A DNA stretch of 64,000 nt from Clostridium sp. OS1-26 (GTDB lineage: Bacteria; Bacillota; Clostridia; Clostridiales; Clostridiaceae): assembly GCF_030915445.1 (NCBI RefSeq), contig NZ_CP133264.1, forward strand, positions 5,427,208-5,491,207, given 5' to 3'. The notes below the pieces were generated by a model. It did not search any database and had not been told where the DNA came from. It saw only the letters and a program-made list of their open reading frames with translations. The translations under genes and the position numbers were made by a program. Positions 57,222-64,000 of this stretch are shown piece by piece. The stretch's first letter is position 1. Each line of letters begins with the position of its first letter.

Positions 57222-57261
57222 ATAGATATCTAACTTCGATACTCAAGTTGGATATCTATAA
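57222..57261. terminator. Palindromic hairpin between the fragment and mocR
   Basis: TATAGATATC-AACTT/AAGTT-GATATCTATA, usable on both strands. Confidence 0.7.
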
Positions 57262-57266
57262 AACTT

Positions 57267-58607
57267 CTATTCAATTTTAAATCTAAATATTTCCTCAAAT
57301 AATATTTGTATTCCAATTCTAATTTCATCTTTTGTAAGTTTTGATATACATATTCTGAAACTATTTTCATTTGAACTATTTTTAATAAAGAACTTTTCTC
57401 CTGATGCAATATAAACCTTTCTTTCCTCTAATCTTTTAATAAGTATAGTCATATCAACTTTCTTAGGTAGCTTTATCCAAATAAAAAAGCCTGTAGGAGG
57501 AACAAAAAATTCTATTCCATTTTTATTTAACCCCTTTAAACATTGCCTTAAGCAATCCATTTTCTTTCTATATTCTAATTGAGCCTTTTTAATATGGTTC
57601 TTATACATTCCACTATTAATGAAAATTTCTAATGCACCTTGAGCTAGTACTGATGTATTTAAATCATAGAGTTTCTTATGTTTTAAAAATTCCTTTTTCA
57701 ATTTTTCATGAATCACTACTGCACCTATTCTTATCCCTGGCATGAATGCCTTAGAAAAACTCTTCACATAGATAACTCTTTCCGAGGTATCATAATAATA
57801 AGTTGGTAGGACCTTTTTGTTTGTATCAATATCAGCTAAGTAATCATCTTCAATAATATAAACATCGTATTTTTCAGCCAACTCAACAATTCTCTTTTTT
57901 TCTTTCTCAGAGTAATCTGTTCCCAGTGGATTATGCATTCTTGGAATTATATAAAAAAACTTTATATTTCCATGCTTAAAAATTTTATCTAACTCCTTTA
58001 AATTTATTCCGTTATAGTCTCTTTTTATACCAACTAGTCTATCTCCATTTATCTCTACTAATTCGTGCATTAGACTATAAGTGGGCTGCTCAACTAGTAT
58101 ATTTTTCTTTCCATTCGGAAAAGGCATCTTTGATAGTATGCTTAGCGCTTGCTGCGCACCAGATGTAATAAAAACATTTTCCTCTGAAGTAAATATCTGA
58201 TATTCACTGAAATGGTCTACTAATACTTTCCTTAGAGACTTTAATCCTTGAGCATGGCTGTATGAAAATAAATTGTTTTTATATAACTCTACCGCTCGAT
58301 TTATACAGTGATTAAATTCCTTATAGGGCAATAATTTATACTCAGGTAATACTTCTGAAAAATCAATAGCTTCAATTTCATCCTTATTTAATTCATTTTT
58401 TTCTACCAAATAATATCCACTCTTTGGAATAGCATATATCTTATGATTTAATTCAAGCTCTTTATAAGCTCTTATTACAGTAGACTTATTACACTTATAT
58501 TTAATGGCTAGAGCTCTTATAGTAGGCAATCTCTGTCCTTGTTTTAATTGATTGGATGCAACAAGTTTTTCAATATATTTTATTATTAATTCATATTTCT
58601 TTTCCAT
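57267..58607 (-). CDS. MocR/GabR-type PLP-dependent transcriptional regulator
   Basis: 446 aa. N-terminal GntR winged helix (GQRLPTIRALAIKYKCNKSTVIRAYKEL). The C-terminal aminotransferase class I fold has the PLP lysine in VKSFSKAFMPGIRIG and IITSGAQQAL/EDDYLADI-type elements. MocR proteins sense amino acids through PLP. It is divergent from an aminotransferase gene with a shared operator region, the usual arrangement for its target. RBS AGGAGAAAA. Confidence 0.9.
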   Translation of the reverse strand: MEKKYELIIKYIEKLVASNQLKQGQRLPTIRALAIKYKCNKSTVIRAYKELELNHKIYAIPKSGYYLVEKNELNKDEIEAIDFSEVLPEYKLLPYKEFNHCINRAVELYKNNLFSYSHAQGLKSLRKVLVDHFSEYQIFTSEENVFITSGAQQALSILSKMPFPNGKKNILVEQPTYSLMHELVEINGDRLVGIKRDYNGINLKELDKIFKHGNIKFFYIIPRMHNPLGTDYSEKEKKRIVELAEKYDVYIIEDDYLADIDTNKKVLPTYYYDTSERVIYVKSFSKAFMPGIRIGAVVIHEKLKKEFLKHKKLYDLNTSVLAQGALEIFINSGMYKNHIKKAQLEYRKKMDCLRQCLKGLNKNGIEFFVPPTGFFIWIKLPKKVDMTILIKRLEERKVYIASGEKFFIKNSSNENSFRICISKLTKDEIRIGIQILFEEIFRFKIE

Positions 58608-58653
58608 GATTTTCTCCTATAGCTTATCCCGCTTATTTCAAGTATTAATCTAG

Positions 58654-58692
58654 TTTTGTACCAGTACAAAACCGCTTATTTGACGTTGTACC
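58654..58692. promoter_or_regulatory. MocR operator region and promoter of the aminotransferase gene
   Basis: Perfect palindrome TTTTGTACCAGTACAAAA (58654-58671) plus a direct half-site TTGTACC (58686-58692). TTGACG at 58680-58685 with a -10-like ATTATA 17 bp on gives a plus-strand promoter overlapped by the second site. Confidence 0.7.
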
Positions 58693-58763
58693 GTATAATT
58701 TCATTATATATAATCTAGTTATAACAGGAAAGTAAAAATTATTATGATAAAGGAGATTGTAAC

Positions 58764-59957
58764 ATGGTAAAGTCAAAATTAGATCATATATTACATTGTC
58801 ATCCAATTATAAGGACAGATATAGTAAAAGGTGAAAATACAAATTTATATAGTAAAGATGGTAAAAAAATTATAGATTTTGAGGCTGGAATTTGGTGTAC
58901 TGCCTTAGGTCATAGCAATCAAAGGATAAAGGCCATTATAATGGAGCAGCTAGACAAGATTATTCATGTTCATTATAAGTTAACTAATGATATTGCAGAA
59001 ACCTCAGCTGTAAATTTGCTTGAGCAATTTCACTTTAAAGATGGAAAAGCTGTATTCTTGAGTTCTGGTAGTGAAGCCGTAGAATTAGGCATTACAATTT
59101 CAAAATTAATTTCAAAAGGGAGTAAGATATTAACCTTCTCTAATTCCTATCTATCTGCATACTCTAATACTGCTATTCCTCGTGATAGAAATTTGTGGGT
59201 TGAATTAGATTTTTTACAATGCAATAATTGTCCAAATGAGGAGTGTACAAGTAAATGCAGTGTGCTAGGACACCTTGTATTCAGCGACATATCGACTTTC
59301 GTTTTAGAACCAGGAAGTTCATCTGGCAGAGTTCTTTTTCCACCCTATAAATTAGTAAATTTTTTAGCAAAGACTGTAAAATATTACGGTGGTTCAATTG
59401 TTGTTGATGAAGTTACTACTGGCTTTGGAAGAACAGGAAAGTGGTTTGGATATAATCATTATGACCTTGAACCAGACATCATTGCACTTGGTAAATCTCT
59501 TGGCAATGGGTATCCAATCAGTGCAGTATTAATGAGCAAAGAAACAGCCAATGAAGTTGAAATGAAAAATTTTCATTATGCTCAATCTCATCAAAATGAT
59601 CCACTAGGCTGTGTAATTGCAAATGAAGTGATAAACATTATTAAAGAAGATAATATGATTTCGTATTCAGCCAATATGGGAGAATTTTTTATCAACCAGT
59701 TAAAAGATATTCAAAATTCCAGTTCAATTATAAAAGAAGTTAGAGGAAGAGGACTTATGCTTGCAATAGAGCTAAATATTAAAAATATCACAGAAATTGT
59801 ATGTGAAAAGATGTTAGAAAGAGGTTATTTTATTGGAACAACAGCAGCTTGTAATGTTCTAAGATTTTATCCAGCACTGACTATTTCTAAAAATGATATT
59901 TTAAGCATGTGTGAAGCTCTGAAAGATGTGTTAAAACAACTGGAGTATAACAAATAA
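58764..59957 (+). CDS. Class III PLP aminotransferase
   Basis: 397 aa. VFLSSGSEAVELG (cofactor phosphate), IVVDEVTTGFGRTGKWFGY (Asp215), PLP Lys244 in ALGKSLGNGYPISAV. Ornithine/GABA-aminotransferase-like fold. Residues 153-165 carry a four-cysteine insert (CNNCPNEECTSKC) not usual for the family, which may bind metal. RBS AAAGGAG. Linked to an EamA transporter and a divergent MocR regulator. Substrate not known. Confidence 0.87.
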   Translation: MVKSKLDHILHCHPIIRTDIVKGENTNLYSKDGKKIIDFEAGIWCTALGHSNQRIKAIIMEQLDKIIHVHYKLTNDIAETSAVNLLEQFHFKDGKAVFLSSGSEAVELGITISKLISKGSKILTFSNSYLSAYSNTAIPRDRNLWVELDFLQCNNCPNEECTSKCSVLGHLVFSDISTFVLEPGSSSGRVLFPPYKLVNFLAKTVKYYGGSIVVDEVTTGFGRTGKWFGYNHYDLEPDIIALGKSLGNGYPISAVLMSKETANEVEMKNFHYAQSHQNDPLGCVIANEVINIIKEDNMISYSANMGEFFINQLKDIQNSSSIIKEVRGRGLMLAIELNIKNITEIVCEKMLERGYFIGTTAACNVLRFYPALTISKNDILSMCEALKDVLKQLEYNK

Positions 59958-59995
59958 TCAACTTAATTGTATTAATCGTAGTGAGGAATTTAAAT

Positions 59996-60862
59996 ATGAA
60001 TATAAATAGAAAAAAAGCAGTAGTATTTCTTGTAATTACAGCGCTTTTATGGAGCATTGGTGGGCTATTTATTAAGCTAGTAGACTGGAATCCTATAGCC
60101 ATTGCTGGAGCGCGCAGCGGTATTGGAGCAGTAATTATGCTGCTTTATTTAAAAAAACCATTAAGAAGTATAAAACTAGGAAAGATTAAATTGTTAGGTG
60201 CATGTAGTTATGCATCATTGCTAATACTGTTTGTTACAGCTAATAAGCTTACAACTTCTGCTAACGCCATATTATTACAATTTACAGCTCCAATATGGGT
60301 AGCATTATTTTCTGGATGGTTTCTAAAAGAAAAGCCTACAAAATCTGATTGGATTACAATTATTATTGTTCTGTTTGGAATGACTTTATTTTTTATTGGT
60401 GATATAAAAAGTGGTAATATTGCTGGCAACTTTGTAGCTCTTTTAAGTGGAATAGCTATGGCAGGAGTTATTATTTTTTTAAAACTTCAAGATGAAGGCT
60501 CTCCAGTAGAGATGACGTTAATTGGTAACATTCTTACCTTTATTATTGCTTTACCCTTTTTCTTCTTATCTGTTCCAAGTTTGAAAAGTATTTCAGGACT
60601 TCTTATATTAGGTGTATTTCAGCTAGGAATTCCTTATATTTTATATGCAACAGCTATTAAACATGTATCAGCCATTGAAGCAATTCTAATACCGATTATT
60701 GAACCTTTGCTAAATCCGGTTTGGGTATTTTTATTCACAAAAGAATCACCGGGAATCTATACTTTTATAGGAGGTATGATTGTCATTATTGCCATAATAA
60801 TAAGAGGATTATATCAACAAAGAAAAAATTGTTTATGTAAACAAAATTCAAATATAACCTAG
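59996..60862 (+). CDS. EamA/DMT family transporter
   Basis: 288 aa from ATG 59996 (RBS GTGAGGAA); the GTG at 59981 is the RBS itself. Ten predicted helices in two EamA repeats (LVITALLWSIGGLFIKL, GNFVALLSGIAMAGVI). DMT carriers often export amino acids or metabolites. It is 38 bp after the aminotransferase gene, so co-transcribed. Confidence 0.87.
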   Translation: MNINRKKAVVFLVITALLWSIGGLFIKLVDWNPIAIAGARSGIGAVIMLLYLKKPLRSIKLGKIKLLGACSYASLLILFVTANKLTTSANAILLQFTAPIWVALFSGWFLKEKPTKSDWITIIIVLFGMTLFFIGDIKSGNIAGNFVALLSGIAMAGVIIFLKLQDEGSPVEMTLIGNILTFIIALPFFFLSVPSLKSISGLLILGVFQLGIPYILYATAIKHVSAIEAILIPIIEPLLNPVWVFLFTKESPGIYTFIGGMIVIIAIIIRGLYQQRKNCLCKQNSNIT

Positions 60863-60924
60863 GTTAATTTCTAAATTAATTCTTTGCAGAATTATATATT
60901 AGTATGTTCTACTAAACTTGACAT

Positions 60925-60959
60925 TAAACTTATAGTTAAATACTATAAGTTTATCTTTT
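60925..60959 (+). terminator. Terminator of the aminotransferase-eamA unit
   Basis: AAACTTATAG/CTATAAGTTT followed by ATCTTTTC. Confidence 0.78.
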
Positions 60960-61016
60960 CCTGTAAAAGCAAGGATAAATAGATCTAAGCACTGGCTCTT
61001 TCTTGCTTTTACAGGA
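60959..61016 (-). terminator. Hairpin downstream of bpsA
   Basis: Perfect 15-bp inverted repeat TCCTGTAAAAGCAAG (60959-60973) / CTTGCTTTTACAGGA (61002-61016), 14 bp past the bpsA stop, followed by A-rich sequence rather than T. Probably mRNA end protection or termination. Confidence 0.55.
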
Positions 61017-61029
61017 GAATTATCTATCT

Positions 61030-62195
61030 TTAAATATTTCTTTTCTCTACAAACTGAAATATTGAGTTATTACATTTGTAGCAGCCTTTTGCTTTCAATT
61101 CTTCTATAGTCTTAAATCTCTCTAAAACGCCAACTTTAATCATTTCACCACACTCTTTACACATATAAGAACGTGCTGTAATTTTTAGCTCCCCGGTGTA
61201 AATTGATTCTTTGTAATAAGTTTTTATTAAAGCTCTGCTCTTTCTAGTAGTTTTAAGAAGAATCATCTGTCCAACACTTCCAATTATACTTGCTCCATCG
61301 TAAACATTAAATTTAGTTAGTATTTCAGAAACAGTAAGTCCCATATCTACAAAGCACTTTTGCATTGTAAGCTCAAACTCTTGAGATTTATGCCCAAAAG
61401 ATAAAAAAATCTTAAGTCCTCTTTCTTTTTTTAATGCCTCAATCCCTCTGGAAAGAAACAGTTTCATTCCTTGAAGTGTGTATGGTGGATCAGTAAAAAA
61501 ACAATCGAACTGATTTCTAAATTTTTTTGATAATGGTAGTCTTAAATCTACATGTTCACACTTAATAGGCAACTTTTCTTCTTCAGCCACCTCCATTATG
61601 TAATCAAGGATTCTCTTATCAATATCTACTACGTAGATCATTGTTTTACAGTATTCCATATTAATAAATAGCTTCTTTAGCAAGAAACCTAAAGCTATAC
61701 TTACTAAGTCATCATCCCCCACACATAGAATTTTCTTGCCTATTAACCAAGAATTTTTAAGGCAAAGAACTGCTCTTTTACAGCTGTATCAACAGTACAT
61801 TTAGATTGATCTATAGTAACATCAGCCTGAGGGCGATTTATAAATATTTTGTTTAGCATTTCTTTTATTTCCTTAATTTCCGTATGTTCCTTCCACGGTT
61901 CAGACAACAACTTCATATATAAGTCTTTATTTAACCCATAAAAGCCTAGCTCCTCTTCTATAAAAAGTCTACCTTTCTCAGTAACTCTTACTCCTCTAGC
62001 TTGAGTAAGCAGCCCATATTTAATAAACTCTTTTTTTATAGCTGAAATAACAGGAATAGGCAAAAGATTAACTCTCGCTAATTCCTTAGTTGAAATTCCT
62101 TCTTTAAAATATATATTAATCAACATATTTTGTATTGCTTGTTTTCCTTCTTCTATGGTTACACTTTTATTTACTTTCTGTAGGTAATTATTCAT
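61030..62195 (-). pseudogene. Bis-aminopropyl spermidine synthase family (BpsA), one-base frameshift
   Basis: Frame 1 (62195-61743) holds an N-terminal winged-helix part. Frame 2 (to 61030) has the aminopropyltransferase core VGDDDLVSIALGF and CFFTDPPYT, then a C-terminal CX2C...CX2C zinc-ribbon-like end. At an A4 tract (61776-61779) one missing A breaks the gene. Restoring it gives VKRAVLCLKNSWLIGKKIL and a continuous 388-aa protein. BpsA makes branched polyamines in thermophiles; the role in clostridia is less clear. RBS AAAAGGAG. Confidence 0.83.
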
Positions 62196-62289
62196 TGACT
62201 ATTATCTCCTTTTTTTAACGTTAAAAATTTCATTCATTTTACTAACTTTACCAACAGAATATAGTTGAGTTATAAACTCGGACAGGAAA

Positions 62290-62327
62290 ATATAAAAGGC
62301 CATAGTAACACAAAGTCACTACAGCCT
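62290..62327 (-). terminator. Second terminator upstream of bpsA
   Basis: Minus-strand stem GGCTGTAGTGAC/GTTACTATGGCC pairs with three G-U, then TTTTATATTTT. Confidence 0.68.
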
Positions 62328-62504
62328 CTTATAATTTAAAATATATGTCAAAATTAGTATTACTCAAAAAATCATACAAAAATGTCTATAATCCTAAAAA
62401 TAAAAGGTACTGTTTTTATTTTTATAATAAATTCAAATTAAACAGCTTAGATTTTAGAGTAATAAACATAAAAGCGTATGATAAAACATAAACCTTCTTT
62501 TGAA

Positions 62505-62718
62505 CATAAAAATGCCGTGCAAATGCACGGCTTGCTAACATATATTATAAGGCTAAATGCTATCCGTGTTCTAAAACCTTCCTAAAAAACTTTTCAAGAA
62601 ATAAACTTAAAACATCTCAAGTTTAAAAGTTTTTTAAGAAACAACTATTTAGTTGGTTAGTTAAGAACACCCACACTCATAAAGCACTCTCCTTAATTTT
62701 ACTTTTTAATTACAACTA
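62505..62718 (-). ncRNA. Structured leader/attenuator-like RNA with a 7-codon ORF
   Basis: From the promoter at 62725-62753 the minus-strand RNA holds, in order, an RBS and leader ORF (62657-62680) and a small stem CAACT/AGTTG right after the stop. A long nested hairpin follows (TAAAAAACTTTT 62583-62594 with 62625-62636, inner AAACTT/AAGTTT), then a terminator GCCGTG/CACGGC with T5 (62505-62533). The order resembles ribosome-controlled attenuators of resistance genes. The next gene, bpsA, is 310 bp on past another terminator. Confidence 0.6.
62657..62680 (-). CDS. Putative 7-aa leader peptide MSVGVLN
   Basis: ATG 62680 preceded by AAGGAGAG at ideal spacing; stop TAA at 62657. The RBS is as strong as any in the window, which is unlikely by chance next to hairpins and a promoter. 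Confidence 0.55.
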   Translation of the reverse strand: MSVGVLN

Positions 62719-62724
62719 TTTCAT

Positions 62725-62753
62725 AGTATATCACAGGAAAATATAACTTACAA
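62725..62753 (-). promoter_or_regulatory. Sigma-A promoter of the attenuator RNA
   Basis: TTGTAA (62748-62753), 17-bp spacer, TATACT (62725-62730). Confidence 0.78.
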
Positions 62754-62792
62754 TAGAAAAATTATCACCATAACATCTTAATTACTCTATTG

Positions 62793-63902
62793 TTAGTAAT
62801 GTACACGTACTAGCCAAAACCTTATATCTTTATCGCTCCACCCAAGGTCCCATGGGACTTTGTCTCTATCCGTATTATGGCAACTAACTAAAGAATATCC
62901 TTTTGAGTCTGCTCCTGTTACTACAGAAATATGAATTATATCTCCTTTCTTTTCATATGCTACAAAATCCCCTGGCAAAAGATTATAGGAAGTTTTATAT
63001 ACATTATCATAATTTCCATAGGTAATAACTGATGCCCTTCCACTGTTAACCATATAGTTTTTAAATCCATCTGCATTAAGCCATGCTCGTGTTGCATCTC
63101 TACTATCATAATTCCATGCAGAATTCTTTCTAAATTTGCCTCCCTCAAAAAGAATTTGGGATGCAAAGTTTGCACAATCTCCACCTTCTTGATTATAATT
63201 TCTATATTTCTTATTATACTTATAATCGTGTGTTTCTTCTTTTGAAATGCCACAATACTTATCAGCATATTCTATAGCCTTCAGTCTTTTTTTATTGATT
63301 CTGGAGAAATCTCTTTCACTTTTTGATAAAATATATTGTCTTATAGAATCAGCTTTTGAGTTATCTAAATATAATGAATCTCCAAATGGATCCTTATACC
63401 ATTCCTTTATTATTACCCAATCACTATCTTTTTTCACAAGTTGAAGAGTATGATATGTTCCAATTCTTGAACTATTTATTCTCTCTTGCTGGTTTTCATA
63501 TATATATTTATACTCTGTTGAACATTCAAGGTTAATTGAGTATTTATCATCAACATTTTTAACCCCTTTAATCACTATAGTAGGATTAATCTCAGTAAAT
63601 CTAACTCCCTGTTTTTCTTCCCAATTACGAATGTATTTTAACTTTTTTGCTTCATATTCATATGCCCACATCCCATACTTTGTTTTTGTGTCATAAATAG
63701 ATTTAATCAACTCTAAATCTCCGTCTAGTATCGCTTTATTTCTGTTCACAAAAATATTTTGTATAATTCCTCTAATGTCCTCATTAGAATTAATAACTTT
63801 TGCTGACACTGAAGAGCATTGAAGTATAAAGACAAAAATTATAGTTTTTATTATTAGTCTTATTAGATCAAATTTAGAATTTTTCACTATAGAAACCTTC
63901 AT
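62793..63902 (-). CDS. Secreted amidase-domain protein (Amidase_6 family)
   Basis: 369 aa with an N-terminal hydrophobic signal or anchor (LIIKTIIFVFILQCSSVSA). Residues about 40-190 form a SnoaL/Cys-less accessory domain. The C-terminal catalytic domain has the nucleophile in GGDCANFASQILFEGG, a His in GDIIHISVV and CHNTDR. Putative peptidoglycan or peptide amidase at the cell surface. RBS AAAGGAG. 63903-64000 is AT-rich with no gene visible. Confidence 0.85.
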   Translation of the reverse strand: MKVSIVKNSKFDLIRLIIKTIIFVFILQCSSVSAKVINSNEDIRGIIQNIFVNRNKAILDGDLELIKSIYDTKTKYGMWAYEYEAKKLKYIRNWEEKQGVRFTEINPTIVIKGVKNVDDKYSINLECSTEYKYIYENQQERINSSRIGTYHTLQLVKKDSDWVIIKEWYKDPFGDSLYLDNSKADSIRQYILSKSERDFSRINKKRLKAIEYADKYCGISKEETHDYKYNKKYRNYNQEGGDCANFASQILFEGGKFRKNSAWNYDSRDATRAWLNADGFKNYMVNSGRASVITYGNYDNVYKTSYNLLPGDFVAYEKKGDIIHISVVTGADSKGYSLVSCHNTDRDKVPWDLGWSDKDIRFWLVRVHY

Positions 63903-64000
63903 TTATTCTACTCCTTTATCTGAGAAATAAAATCCAATTAACATCTTTTGAAATTTGCATCAATATCTAAAAAATCATTTAAAAACTTGATTAATTTTTT

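Overview
The window is AT-rich, with tight Shine-Dalgarno sites (mostly GGAGG/AGGAG), TTG and GTG starts, an H-type small acid-soluble spore protein, CWB2 and SLH surface proteins and clostridial gene families. It looks like a chromosomal segment of a spore-forming Clostridium (sensu stricto); I cannot name the species. Most genes lie on the minus strand. There are no rRNA or tRNA genes and no CRISPR arrays.

Layout from left to right. (1) 1-3640: three-gene lipid-linked sugar / surface-glycosylation set (GT-C membrane transferase, GtrA, GT2). (2) 3.8-6.3 kb: stand-alone AICAR transformylase behind a ZTP (pfl) riboswitch, then a tRNA-dihydrouridine synthase. (3) 6.5-13.6 kb: glycerol-3-phosphate / glycerophosphodiester uptake operon (ugpA-ugpE-ugpB-gdpD-ugpC) with glpP just upstream and a leader hairpin/terminator between them that looks like the GlpP antitermination target. 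(4) 14.2-21 kb: MFS carrier, a small Cys-rich membrane protein, HelD, a probable structured ncRNA and a YgfK-like iron-sulfur flavoprotein. (5) 21.4-29 kb: a complete 5-methylthioribose / 5-deoxyribose salvage set (aldolase, a 50-aa ORF, sugar ABC importer, MtnK, MtnA), the gene set expected for a DHAP shunt. (6) 29-34 kb: sspH, radical SAM protein, a guanidine-I (ykkC) riboswitch in front of a B3/B4-domain protein, SF0329-family protein, phosphomannomutase/phosphoglucomutase. (7) 34.2-36.3 kb: decayed mobile DNA (broken tyrosine recombinase, phage replication remnant). (8) 36.3-42.5 kb: 4-hydroxybutyrate dehydrogenase, soluble CZB chemoreceptor, adenine deaminase, CWB2 surface protein. (9) 42.6-48.9 kb: cellobiose-type PTS operon plus 6-phospho-beta-glucosidase, with a sigma-54 promoter, palindromic upstream sites and a LevR-type activator. 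(10) 49.3-54.3 kb: nucleoside catabolism (deoD, cdd, pdp), a LacI-family regulator and a BMP nucleoside-binding lipoprotein, with matching operators. (11) 54.5-64 kb: YcdB/SLH surface protein, response-regulator fragment, MocR regulator divergent from an aminotransferase and an EamA exporter, branched-polyamine synthase, a leader-peptide attenuator-like RNA and a secreted amidase.

Two themes stand out. First, RNA-level control is dense: ZTP and guanidine-I riboswitches, a probable GlpP antitermination leader, a probable stand-alone ncRNA with a consensus promoter, a 7-codon leader ORF with hairpins and terminators, and a dual-hairpin repeat family whose stems covary (three exact 75-bp periods at 30401-30620 and a relative upstream of helD). 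Second, four otherwise intact genes (levR-like, pdp, ycdB/SLH, bpsA) are each broken by one base in a short poly-A tract. This could be sequencing error, real decay or slippage, and reads would settle it.
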